From Microbacterium maritypicum MF109 (lineage in GTDB: Bacteria; Actinomycetota; Actinomycetes; Actinomycetales; Microbacteriaceae): a stretch of DNA of 64,000 nt. The DNA lies in contig NZ_ATAO01000184.1 in NCBI RefSeq assembly GCF_000455825.1, positions 1 through 64,000 of the forward strand. Direction: 5' to 3'. The position numbers and the translations under genes were made by a program. The notes below the pieces were generated by a model. That model worked only from the letters and a program-made list of their open reading frames with translations. It did not search any database and had not been told where the DNA came from. Below are positions 28,954 to 36,969 of the stretch, in pieces; position 1 is the stretch's first letter, and each line of letters starts with the position of its first letter.

Positions 28954-29715
28954 TCAGCGTGCGTCTGTGAGTCGTTTCGACTCGGCCAGGCTCCACAGCG
29001 TCGTGAACTCGGCATCGAGCGTGTTCTTGGCCTCCAGCATCGACTGGATGAAAGTGCGCGCCCCAGGGGCCGTGCCTCTGAACTCGGCGGCGTCAGCTTC
29101 CGTCACGTTGCGCATGTTGCCCAGGGCGGCTTTGAGGCGCTCATACGGGCCGACGCTCGCGCTGTTGAGAGCGAAGTGGATCGGGTGGACATCGATGATC
29201 GTAATCTCATCCGACGTACCGCGATCCGTGATGAAGCGGGGCCCGTCCCAGCGGGGTTGCTCAGCGAAGAACTCGAGGTCGTCCTCCCAGACGTAAGCGA
29301 ATCGAGTCAGGCTGCGTCCATGGTCCAGAGGCAGCGTCGAAGGAGAAACCCCGCTGAGGTCTCGCAGGTAGACGCTTGCGTCGACACTGATGGGGCTCGC
29401 GTCCACGACCGTCTGCAGGATCGGGGTCGATTGCACGAGGCAATGGGTCCTCATCGTGCGCGCTTCGGGGGCGAAGCGAAGACACTCGCTGATGACCTCC
29501 TCGGGGCTCTCGCCGTGGCTGGAGCCCGGGAGGAAGTTTGGGTGAACGCCGATCTCGACGAGTGTCGGGTGCTCACGCAGAACGTCGAGCATCGGAGATT
29601 CATGCGTGACGAACCACGTCGACGGTGTCTCAGCCTCCACGAGTACATCCAGTAACTGTTTCATCGCCCAATCGGGTGCCCAATCGACATCGACGGTGAG
29701 TACGACGTTGTGCAT
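28954..29715 (-). CDS. Polysaccharide deacetylase-like protein (WbmS-type)
   Basis: The 253-residue NodB-like protein begins with the metal and catalytic Asp motif LTVDVDWAPDWA (Asp9, Asp11). TPSTWFVTHES and EIGVHPNFLPGSSHGES follow, with His58 and possibly His67 as metal ligands. DVHPIHFAL near the C-terminus supplies another His. This pattern fits the WbmS-like deacetylases of O-antigen loci. A removed acetyl group would leave a free amine for acylation. ATG 29715 has GGAAGGGC upstream. It is last in a minus-strand unit with a GT2 gene and a small membrane protein. Confidence 0.78.
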   Translation of the reverse strand: MHNVVLTVDVDWAPDWAMKQLLDVLVEAETPSTWFVTHESPMLDVLREHPTLVEIGVHPNFLPGSSHGESPEEVISECLRFAPEARTMRTHCLVQSTPILQTVVDASPISVDASVYLRDLSGVSPSTLPLDHGRSLTRFAYVWEDDLEFFAEQPRWDGPRFITDRGTSDEITIIDVHPIHFALNSASVGPYERLKAALGNMRNVTEADAAEFRGTAPGARTFIQSMLEAKNTLDAEFTTLWSLAESKRLTDAR

Positions 29716-29742
29716 TATTGCCCTTCCGTATTGTTCTTCCGC

Positions 29743-30330
29743 TCACAGACCCAGGAGGGACTGAAGTTCGTGGGCGGAGGCTCGGGCTGCGGCGACAGCC
29801 GCCTTCGTCTCGTTTCCGGCAGAGGCGGCCGTGCGCAGATCTGACAGCGTCTGACCGTAGGCGGTGACGCCATCGCGCCACATCTGGTCGATCGAGGCCG
29901 GCGGTCGCGCATCCGACAAGCGCTGCGCATCCATCTGGAGGCTGTCGATCACCGACACCGCATCCTGCGCATCTGAGCTGGAAACGATATCGAGACCGCG
30001 ATCGGCGGCGCCCAGCCATCCGCCCACCTGAGCACGGAAATTCTCAAGGCTCGGGTCGGTCGGCGCGGGGGGAGTGATCTCCGGCGTGCGCGTGGGAGAG
30101 CTCGACGGTGTGGTCGTCGATGACGGGTCCGGCGATGCCGTCGCCGCTGGGCTGGGAGATCCGCTGACTCCAGGCGTCGGGCTCTCGCCGCGCGGGAGAA
30201 GGAGGATCAGCAGAATGGCGAGGACCGCCAGCCCGGCGATCGCGAGGCCGACGATCAGCCAGATTCGGCCCCTGTTCCTCGGCTTCGGTTCGATCGGTGC
30301 CCACCGGAGCTCGGGGGACGGCTCACTCAT
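29743..30330 (-). CDS. Single-pass membrane protein with Ser/Thr/Pro-rich linker, unknown function
   Basis: The protein of 195 residues has a cytoplasmic N-terminus of about 20 residues and one strong membrane span (IWLIVGLAIAGLAVLAILLI). A low-complexity linker rich in S, T and P (about residues 50-95) follows, then a helical C-terminal domain of about 95 residues. No lipobox or catalytic motif is seen. ATG 30330 overlaps the GT2 stop by 4 nt (ATGA), so it is co-translated with a glycosyltransferase. No function is assigned. Confidence 0.75.
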   Translation of the reverse strand: MSEPSPELRWAPIEPKPRNRGRIWLIVGLAIAGLAVLAILLILLLPRGESPTPGVSGSPSPAATASPDPSSTTTPSSSPTRTPEITPPAPTDPSLENFRAQVGGWLGAADRGLDIVSSSDAQDAVSVIDSLQMDAQRLSDARPPASIDQMWRDGVTAYGQTLSDLRTAASAGNETKAAVAAARASAHELQSLLGL

Positions 30331-31295
30331 GAGGCGTCTTCCAGCGCGGGCATGGGCTTCCAGGAGCGGTCGCGGCTGATCTTGCGGCCTTCCTTGAGCC
30401 CGCGGAACAGGTTGCTCGTGCCGCGGACGGTGCGCTCGACGAAGAAGAGGCGGATGAGTTCCTTCGCGAAGGTCATCCCGGTGCCGAGTCCGAACAGCAC
30501 GGGGTTGTAGTTGTCGTGCGCGCGGTAGTAGTGCTTGATGTAGGCGCGATTGCGCATGATGTAGAAGCGGTAGGCGTTGCTCGAGGCGTTCATGTGGCGG
30601 ATGCCCATGTCCCACTGCTTGATCTCGCGTGTGCGGCGCAGCACGAACTCGTCGACGATGACGGCCGTGGTCTTTCGCGAGGCCAGCCACCCGTACATCT
30701 GGTCATCCCAGTAGATGAAGAAGCGGTGGTCGGGCAGGCCGATCTGCTTCACGATCGATCGGTGGATGAACATGCCTTCGAAGCAACCGCTGTTCATCTC
30801 CTTGAAGCCGGAGTCGTCGAAGCCCGAGGGAGCGAAGGGGATCGGGATGCCCATGCGCTCCGCGATGCGGTACTGCCAGTAGAACTCGCTGCCGTCGTAG
30901 TCGTAGCGGCGACCCTGGATGCTCTTGAAACGAGGGGCCCACTTGCCCATCTTCGCGAGACCGTCCGGAACGACCTCGACATCGTCGTCCATCATCCAGA
31001 TCCACTCGGAGCCGAGCTCATACGCGGTGCGCATGCCTTCGCTGAACCCGCCGGAGCCTCCCGTGTTGGTCTCCAAGCGGCGATACACCACCTCGGTGCC
31101 GATGGTGTCGCGGAAGGATTCGACCACGTCGGTCGTGTCGTCGGAGGAGGCATTGTCGATGATCACGACGCGCCCGGGTTTCGGGTCCATCGCCGTGATG
31201 CTGGTGAGAAGTCCGGTGAGCAGATGCGATCTGTTGAAGGTGACGACGACGATCGTCGCCGCTTTCGGATCGAATGCAGCGGGCGCCGCGGTCAT
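30327..31295 (-). CDS. GT2 family galactofuranosyltransferase-like protein (GlfT1-like)
   Basis: The 322-residue GT-A enzyme begins TIVVVTFNRSHLLTGLL and has IDNASSDDT and NTGGSGGFSEGM. The metal motif is DDD (103-105) in WIWMMDDDVEV, and YWDDQMYGW is the catalytic-side WDD. These features match GlfT1-type enzymes, which start galactan synthesis from UDP-galactofuranose. The presence of glf in the same locus supports this. ATG 31295 follows GAGGAGAAGGT. A TAGGCT hexamer at 31398-31393 (minus) may be its promoter. Confidence 0.83.
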   Translation of the reverse strand: MTAAPAAFDPKAATIVVVTFNRSHLLTGLLTSITAMDPKPGRVVIIDNASSDDTTDVVESFRDTIGTEVVYRRLETNTGGSGGFSEGMRTAYELGSEWIWMMDDDVEVVPDGLAKMGKWAPRFKSIQGRRYDYDGSEFYWQYRIAERMGIPIPFAPSGFDDSGFKEMNSGCFEGMFIHRSIVKQIGLPDHRFFIYWDDQMYGWLASRKTTAVIVDEFVLRRTREIKQWDMGIRHMNASSNAYRFYIMRNRAYIKHYYRAHDNYNPVLFGLGTGMTFAKELIRLFFVERTVRGTSNLFRGLKEGRKISRDRSWKPMPALEDAS

Positions 31296-31456
31296 ACCTT
31301 CTCCTCGAAGATCGATGGCAGTTCAGGGGGCTGAGGGCTCCGTCACCACGTGTCACCGTCGGGGACGATGCGGGACATGACGAGCAGTGAGTAGCCTACC
31401 GTCCGCTCCCTCGGGATCAGCGGAGAGGCTCACCTCGGCCGCAGAGAGACGATGGT

Positions 31457-31462
31457 TAGACT
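31457..31462 (+). promoter_or_regulatory. -10 element of galE (leaderless pattern)
   Basis: TAGACT is followed by 7 nt and ATG 31470, with no Shine-Dalgarno site between. Confidence 0.5.
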
Positions 31463-31469
31463 GGCTGCG

Positions 31470-32459
31470 ATGAAGGTACTGATCACCGGCGGCGCCGGAT
31501 ACATCGGATCCACTGTCGCCACCGCGTGCATCGAGGCGGGGATGCAAGTGGTCATCCTCGACGACCTGTCCACGGGCCTTCGAGCGTTCTGTGAGGGGCG
31601 CGATCTCTATGAGGGCGACATCGCCGAACCGGAGATCCTGACCCGTCTCCTTTCGGATCACCCCGACATCGATGCTGTCGTCCACTGCGCGGCCCGCATC
31701 GTGGTGGCCGAATCGGTAACCGACCCCCTCGGCTACTACGACACCAACGTGGGCAGGACCATCGTGCTGCTCCAGCGACTCCGTGACGCGGGTATCTCCC
31801 GCATCGTGTTCAGCTCGTCGGCGGCGGTGTACGCGGGGGAGAGCGGTCAGGGCGCCGACGAGAACAGCCCCCTCGCACCGTCCAGCCCCTACGCCACGAC
31901 AAAGGCCATGGTCGAGCAGATCTTGAAGGACGCGGCGACGAACGACGACTTCCGCGCGATCGCTCTCCGCTACTTCAATCCGATCGGAGCCGATCCGCAG
32001 ATGCGTACCGGCCTGCAGAACCCCCTGCCCTCGCACGCGCTGGGGAAGATCATGCGGGCCCGCGCGACCGGCGAGCCGTTCTCGATCACGGGCACCGACT
32101 GGCCCACCCGCGACGGCTCAGGGCTGCGCGACTACATCCATGTCTGGGACCTCGCGCTCGCGCACGTGGCCGCTGTCCAGAGGTTCGACGACGTCTCCAC
32201 ACCCGATGAGCCCTACCAGGTGATCAATATCGGTACAGGGGAGGGCGTGACCGTCCGCGAGCTCGTGGCGGCGTTCGAGCGCGTCACCGGTGAGCCCCTT
32301 CCCACGATCGACACCGATCGCCGCCCCGGAGACCAGGCGGGCGCCTTCGCGATCGTCGATCGCGCGGCGGATGTCCTGGACTGGCGTGCGGAGCGCTCTG
32401 TGGACGACGGCGTGCGCGACGCGATCACCTGGGCGGCGAAGCTTCCCTCGGTGCGCTGA
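31470..32459 (+). CDS. galE: UDP-glucose 4-epimerase
   Basis: The 329-residue extended SDR enzyme converts UDP-glucose to UDP-galactose, the substrate of Glf. It opens MKVLITGGAGYIGS, with LDDLSTG, HCAARIVVAESV, FSSSAAVYAG and a catalytic YATTK. RDYIHVWDLALAHV and FNIG-like INIGTGEGVTV are typical of GalE. ATG 31470 gives the standard N-terminus. An in-frame ATG at 31452 is less likely because it would lie upstream of the predicted transcription start. It is convergent with the ligase gene, 13 bp away. Confidence 0.9.
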   Translation: MKVLITGGAGYIGSTVATACIEAGMQVVILDDLSTGLRAFCEGRDLYEGDIAEPEILTRLLSDHPDIDAVVHCAARIVVAESVTDPLGYYDTNVGRTIVLLQRLRDAGISRIVFSSSAAVYAGESGQGADENSPLAPSSPYATTKAMVEQILKDAATNDDFRAIALRYFNPIGADPQMRTGLQNPLPSHALGKIMRARATGEPFSITGTDWPTRDGSGLRDYIHVWDLALAHVAAVQRFDDVSTPDEPYQVINIGTGEGVTVRELVAAFERVTGEPLPTIDTDRRPGDQAGAFAIVDRAADVLDWRAERSVDDGVRDAITWAAKLPSVR

Positions 32460-32472
32460 CGACGCTCTCCGG

Positions 32473-33771
32473 CTACTCCTGCGGACGCAGCGTCGGGATG
32501 GCGCCCGTATGCGCCGCATCGATGTTCTCGCGCCACGACCGCGATTGCCCGGCACGTAGGGCGCACAGCACGAGCATGAACCACCCGGCGCCGACGAGCG
32601 TGAAGCTCTCGAACATCGAGTCGACCGCCAGGGTCACGAGCATGATCGGGGTCCACGCGTAGACGACCGATCGTCGTGTGCTCGCCACGAGCCAGGAGCG
32701 GATCAGGGCGACACCGCCCAGGAGCAGGAACACCACCAGGCCCGCGGCGCCGAGTTGCAGGAGCACGTCGAAGAACGCGTTGAGCGCGCTCTGGTGGCGA
32801 TCGTCGAGCTGGAAGTTGATGTAGGTGAACGGGTATTCGCCGCGAGCCCAGTCACCGAACCAGCCCCAGCCCTGGATCGGCTTCACCGCGACGAAGTCCA
32901 GGATGGTGTTCCACAGCGAGGCGCGGAGCGAGAAGTCGGATCCGGCGTCGAGCAGGGCGATGATCTGGTGGCGCAGCGCGAAGCCGGCAGCGAGAGCGAG
33001 GGTGACCACGACCCCGAGCATCCATTGCACGATCGTCCGTCGTTCCGGAGGCGCATGCCGGACGATCGTGAGCGCCACCGTGACGACGCCCACGGCGCCG
33101 GCGAGCACCAGGACGGTCGGAGAGGAGGAGAGCACCGCCAGGAACCCCGCCAGCCCTATCGAGATCACGGCGAGTGGTGCGTTCACCGATTGCGTCCGCC
33201 ACTCGATCACGAACGTGATCAGTGCGATCACCGCGATGAACCCGAGCATGTTGCGACTGCCGAACAGCCCCTGGATCGGGCCGCCCGCCGCGAGGTCGCC
33301 CTGCACGCCGAGGAATGTGAACGGCAGGTCGAGAAGCACGCCCGACAGGATCTCCACGGCGAGCGAGGCGGCGAGGAGCACCCGCAGCGTGTCTCCGATC
33401 GCCCGCACGGTCTGGAGGGTGTCCCGGATGTGTCCGATCGTGATCGCCAGGAACGCATAGCCGAACAGGGACATCCAGCCGAAGATCGTGTCGGACTTGT
33501 CCGTGCTCCAGAAGACGCTCACGAGGGCCCACGCGAGGAATGCGAGCAGCGACGACGGCGCGATGCGCAGAAGGGAGAGCTCGTCCCTGCGCACCCACAG
33601 GATCGCCGCGCCGAGCAGGCACAGCGCCGCGATGATCGTCGCCAGCGTGACGGCTGAAGTCATCTGCCGGATCGCGTACGATCCGAACACCGCGGTCAGG
33701 GCAGCGAGCGTGAACGCACGAGCCAGCTCCACCGATCCGAGCAGGCGGACCATCGGGCGCGCCGGCGTCAC
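32473..33771 (-). CDS. O-antigen ligase/polymerase-family membrane protein (2 of 2)
   Basis: The 432-residue protein has about eleven membrane spans and the Wzy_C-type external loop DDRHQSALNAFFDVLLQLG. SFLARASLWNTILD-like SLRASLWNTILDFVAVKPI precedes it, as in the ligase family. GTG 33771 is chosen because it overlaps the upstream stop as GTGA. An ATG at 33753 is the alternative. Such proteins join or polymerise glycans on lipid carriers at the outer membrane face. It is a diverged tandem partner of the next gene. Confidence 0.82.
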   Translation of the reverse strand: MTPARPMVRLLGSVELARAFTLAALTAVFGSYAIRQMTSAVTLATIIAALCLLGAAILWVRRDELSLLRIAPSSLLAFLAWALVSVFWSTDKSDTIFGWMSLFGYAFLAITIGHIRDTLQTVRAIGDTLRVLLAASLAVEILSGVLLDLPFTFLGVQGDLAAGGPIQGLFGSRNMLGFIAVIALITFVIEWRTQSVNAPLAVISIGLAGFLAVLSSSPTVLVLAGAVGVVTVALTIVRHAPPERRTIVQWMLGVVVTLALAAGFALRHQIIALLDAGSDFSLRASLWNTILDFVAVKPIQGWGWFGDWARGEYPFTYINFQLDDRHQSALNAFFDVLLQLGAAGLVVFLLLGGVALIRSWLVASTRRSVVYAWTPIMLVTLAVDSMFESFTLVGAGWFMLVLCALRAGQSRSWRENIDAAHTGAIPTLRPQE

Positions 33772-35183
33772 GGCACCCGCCGCTGCCGAGCGCCGCGTTC
33801 GAACAGGAGGTCGCGCTCGCCGACGCCGACCAGCGGCACCGACTTGAGCTTGAACGACAGGAGCACCAGGAGCATCCACCCCCACAGCATGATAGGGGTG
33901 GACTCGGAGAAGCCCTGCACCAGCAGCACCACCGTGAACAGGCTGGGAAGCAGGGTCAGCGGGGAGAACGGTCGTGCGCCGTCGAGATCCCAGCGGGGAC
34001 GGTCGACGGCGAAGAACCAGGAGCGCCACAGCAGCGTGCCGTACGCGACCGCCATGAGCACAACGCCGACGACACCGAGCTGGAGCAGGACGTCCAACCA
34101 CATGTTGTGCGCGTGGAACACGGTGATGCCGTGGTCGGTGATCCACTCGTCGAAAGCGGGGTCCGTCGGGATCCAGGGGCTCGAGAAGCCGTTGCCGAAG
34201 ATCGGGTGCTCGCCGGCGCGCTGCAGCACCTTGGTCCAGATCTTGTCCGAACGGCCGGTCAGATCGGCGCTGCGGCCGAGGAGACCGAGCAGCGGCTCGC
34301 GCAGCAGCCAGACGCCCAGGGCCGCGATCGCCGCGCCGCCGATGGCCACGATGTAGATGCGCGTGCGTGCGCCGGGGGTGCGGGCGCGGCGCATCAGGAG
34401 TGCGACGACGAGGACCACCGCGACGGCGGCTGCGCACACCATCGCGGTGGCCGATGCCGTACGGAACAGGAAGTACGCCGCGAGGAGCATCCACAGGGCG
34501 AGCGTCGTGCGCCACCGCGCTCTGGCGGCGAACAGCACTCCGAATGTGATGATCGCGAAGAGCGAGATGATCGCCAGGAGATTCGCGTTTCCGACGATGC
34601 CCTGGATCCTGCCCCCGTCGAACAGGTTGTCGCGCACCCAGTACCACTGCGGATCGATCTTTCCGTCCGGGAGTTCGAGGAAGTTCGGCAGCAGCGGTCC
34701 ATGAAGCACCAGAGAGACCCAGAGCTCGATCGCCAGGGAGAGGCCGAGGATCCACTTGAACGCGGAGGAGAGAGCGCGGACGATCTCATGCCAGGTGAGC
34801 ACGTGGGCGATGAAGAGAGCGTTGACCGTGACGGACGCGAGCAGGACCCAGGTGATGAGCGTCGGCCCGCGCCACTGCGACCAGGCCACGGATACGAGCG
34901 CGAGGGTCGTGTAGCCGAGCGCGGTCCAGGGCAGGCGACGCCAGCGGAAAGGCTGCGGGCGATTGCGGGCGAGCATCGGGACGCCGATGCCGAGCGTCGC
35001 CAGCGTGAAGACGGCGAGCGTGATCGCGGCGCCCTCCGGCCCGAGCAGGTTGTAGACGGCAGAGTGGGCGAAGGTGACGAATAGCACGATGATCGCATAC
35101 CCGCGCAGCAGGAGATGCCCCGTCGACTCGCGCTCCGGCGCGGTGGGCGGGGCAGACACCGGATGCTTCGTGTACTGGGCCAT
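33768..35183 (-). CDS. O-antigen ligase/polymerase-family membrane protein (1 of 2)
   Basis: The 471-residue protein has about ten to twelve spans. The conserved periplasmic-type loop contains GRSDKIWTKVLQRAGEHP and FHAHNMWLDVLLQLGVVGV, with the family His-Asn pair. It starts at ATG 35183, with TAGCCT 7 nt upstream (leaderless pattern). It is translationally coupled to the second ligase-like gene. Whether one polymerises and the other attaches the chain cannot be told from sequence. Confidence 0.85.
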   Translation of the reverse strand: MAQYTKHPVSAPPTAPERESTGHLLLRGYAIIVLFVTFAHSAVYNLLGPEGAAITLAVFTLATLGIGVPMLARNRPQPFRWRRLPWTALGYTTLALVSVAWSQWRGPTLITWVLLASVTVNALFIAHVLTWHEIVRALSSAFKWILGLSLAIELWVSLVLHGPLLPNFLELPDGKIDPQWYWVRDNLFDGGRIQGIVGNANLLAIISLFAIITFGVLFAARARWRTTLALWMLLAAYFLFRTASATAMVCAAAVAVVLVVALLMRRARTPGARTRIYIVAIGGAAIAALGVWLLREPLLGLLGRSADLTGRSDKIWTKVLQRAGEHPIFGNGFSSPWIPTDPAFDEWITDHGITVFHAHNMWLDVLLQLGVVGVVLMAVAYGTLLWRSWFFAVDRPRWDLDGARPFSPLTLLPSLFTVVLLVQGFSESTPIMLWGWMLLVLLSFKLKSVPLVGVGERDLLFERGARQRRVP

Positions 35184-35190
35184 CGCGTTC

Positions 35191-35196
35191 AGGCTA
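35191..35196 (-). promoter_or_regulatory. -10 element of the ligase pair (leaderless pattern)
   Basis: On the minus strand TAGCCT is followed by 7 nt and the ATG at 35183. Confidence 0.45.
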
Positions 35197-35239
35197 CCGC
35201 CCCGCGCTCCCGACGTCGCTGAACGCGGCGACGCGGCTC

Positions 35240-35245
35240 TACGCT
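35240..35245 (+). promoter_or_regulatory. -10 element of manA (leaderless pattern)
   Basis: TACGCT is followed by 6 nt and ATG 35252. The spacing leaves no room for a leader. Confidence 0.5.
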
Positions 35246-35251
35246 GGTGGC

Positions 35252-36382
35252 ATGCTGCTGAGCCTCACCAACACGCCCCGTGATTACGCCTGGGGATCGG
35301 ACTCCCTCCTCGCCGGACTCGAGGGACGCACACCGACCGGCGCTCCGGAGGCGGAGGTCTGGTTCGGCGATCACCCCGGTGACCCCGCCGACGTCGCCGG
35401 TGGTGGCACACTCGATCAGGTCACGGGAGGCACGCTTCCCTACCTCCTCAAGCTGCTCGCGGCGGGACGCCCGCTCTCGATCCAGGTGCATCCGACGATC
35501 GAGCAGGCGCGCGCGGGGTGGGCGCGGGAGAGCGGTCTCGACGCCGACGACCCGCAGCGCAACTATCGGGATGACAACCACAAACCCGAACTCCTGGTGG
35601 CGCTCAGCGATCGGTTCGAGTCGCTGAGCGGACTGCGTCCCGTCCCCGACACGCTCTCTCTGCTCGAGGCGCTCGATGACAGCCGTGGGGTCCGACAGCT
35701 GCGCGCACGTCTGCGCGCCGAGGGCGACGCCCTCCGCGACGTGATCGCCTGGCTGCTCGGCGGTGAGGCGGACGACGAGGTCGACGAGATCATCGGCGCG
35801 ATCGTCACGGCCGCGGCTCGGGGCGAGGCGGGGGAGTGGAGCACGACGCTCCGCGCTATCGCCGACGTCGCGGAGACGTACCCGGGGGACCCGGGGGTCG
35901 TCGTGGCGCTGCTCATGAACCATGTGGTGCTCGCGCGTGGAGAAGGCGTGTTCCTGCGCGCCGGTCTGCTGCACGCCTATCTCTCCGGGCTCGGCGTCGA
36001 GATCATGGCCGCGAGCGACAACGTGCTCCGCGGGGGCCTCACGCCGAAGCGCATCGATGTGCCCGAGCTCCTGGCCATCCTCGACACCACTCCCGGGGAG
36101 GTGCCGGTGCTGCGCGCAGAGAGCGCGGGGCCGGTCACGCCGTATCCCGTTCCGGTATCCGACTTCGCCCTCGAGCGCGTCGTGGTCGACGGAGCCGTCC
36201 TCACCCTCGACGTCTCCGGGCCGACGATGGTGCTCGCCACCGCGGGCGAGGTCACCGTCTCTTCGGCCTCCGGGGACGAACTCGTGCTCGCGGTCGGCAC
36301 GGTCGCCTTCGCCGACGCGGACGAGGCGACCGTCACGCTCTCGGGCGTGGGCGAGGTCTTCATCGCTGGTCCAGGGCGATGA
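35252..36382 (+). CDS. manA: Mannose-6-phosphate isomerase, type I
   Basis: The 376-residue zinc enzyme interconverts fructose-6-phosphate and mannose-6-phosphate, feeding GDP-mannose synthesis. Zinc ligands lie in SIQVHPTIEQA (Gln, His), NHKPELLVAL (Glu) and GLLHAYLSGLGVEIM (His). ASDNVLRGGLTPK carries the active-site Arg. YAWGSDS near the N-terminus is also typical. It is a single-gene unit between a leaderless-type promoter and an RNA hairpin. Confidence 0.94.
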   Translation: MLLSLTNTPRDYAWGSDSLLAGLEGRTPTGAPEAEVWFGDHPGDPADVAGGGTLDQVTGGTLPYLLKLLAAGRPLSIQVHPTIEQARAGWARESGLDADDPQRNYRDDNHKPELLVALSDRFESLSGLRPVPDTLSLLEALDDSRGVRQLRARLRAEGDALRDVIAWLLGGEADDEVDEIIGAIVTAAARGEAGEWSTTLRAIADVAETYPGDPGVVVALLMNHVVLARGEGVFLRAGLLHAYLSGLGVEIMAASDNVLRGGLTPKRIDVPELLAILDTTPGEVPVLRAESAGPVTPYPVPVSDFALERVVVDGAVLTLDVSGPTMVLATAGEVTVSSASGDELVLAVGTVAFADADEATVTLSGVGEVFIAGPGR

Positions 36383-36429
36383 TCCCCGCGGCCGATCACC
36401 GCATCCCGACACGCCGGTGATGGTCCATG

Positions 36430-36454
36430 AACCTTCAAGAGTCGCTTGAGGGTT
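36430..36454 (+). terminator. Hairpin terminator after manA
   Basis: AACCTTCAAG (36430-36439) and CTTGAGGGTT (36445-36454) form a 10-bp stem with one G-U pair and a 5-nt loop, followed by TTACG. Confidence 0.6.
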
Positions 36455-36467
36455 TACGATCCGCGAC

Positions 36468-36496
36468 TTGACCGGAGCGAATGACACGGGTGTAAT
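36468..36496 (+). promoter_or_regulatory. Sigma-70-type promoter of the whiB gene
   Basis: TTGACC (36468-36473), a 17-nt spacer and TGTAAT (36491-36496) make the clearest full promoter in the window. Transcription would begin near 36503. That leaves about a 44-nt leader before ATG 36547 and rules out the in-frame ATG at 36502. Confidence 0.75.
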
Positions 36497-36546
36497 TAGT
36501 CATGCGCACGGCCCGCCGGGGGGCGGAGACAGGGTTGGAGATCGAG

Positions 36547-36867
36547 ATGACGGGTTACCGTTCAGACGTACCGGAGAACTGGTTCGTCGATCCGATCAAC
36601 CTCGGTGTTCCCGGGGTTCGACGCACCGATGCCGGCGATGACGACAACGCTCTCGCCTGGCAGAGCGACGCTCTCTGCTCGCAGACCGACCCGGAGGCGT
36701 TCTTCCCCGAGAAGGGTGGATCGACGAGGGACGCCAAGCGGATCTGCACGTCGTGCGACGTCCGCGGGGAGTGCCTGGAATACGCTCTCAACAACGATGA
36801 GCGGTTCGGCATCTGGGGTGGCCTGTCCGAGCGCGAGCGCCGGAAGCTCAAGCGCCGCGCGAGCTGA
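36547..36867 (+). CDS. WhiB-family iron-sulphur transcription regulator (WhiB2-like)
   Basis: The 106-residue protein has the four cluster cysteines Cys44, Cys67, Cys70 and Cys76 (C-X22-C-X2-C-X5-C). The GIWGG turn is at 88-92, followed by a basic C-terminus SERERRKLKRRAS. WhiB proteins bind a 4Fe-4S cluster and the principal sigma factor. A place upstream of the Rv3259/Rv3258c-like genes fits WhiB2, which controls septation in mycobacteria. That subtype is inferred. ATG 36547 has GGAG 6 nt upstream and agrees with the promoter. Confidence 0.92.
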   Translation: MTGYRSDVPENWFVDPINLGVPGVRRTDAGDDDNALAWQSDALCSQTDPEAFFPEKGGSTRDAKRICTSCDVRGECLEYALNNDERFGIWGGLSERERRKLKRRAS

Positions 36868-36969
36868 ACGGACCCGCATCGGCGCGAGAGCGACGATGCC
36901 ACCGGCTTCGCGGGCGCGCCGTATCCGGTGCGTCGACGTCGCCCCTCGCGCGCATAGGCTGACGACGTC

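Noticed and set aside
32473..34755. A 760-codon single protein across the two ligase genes
   Set aside because: The N-terminal 330 codons are out of frame with the upstream ligase and are Arg/Pro-rich. The real gene starts at GTG 33771 by overlap with the upstream stop.
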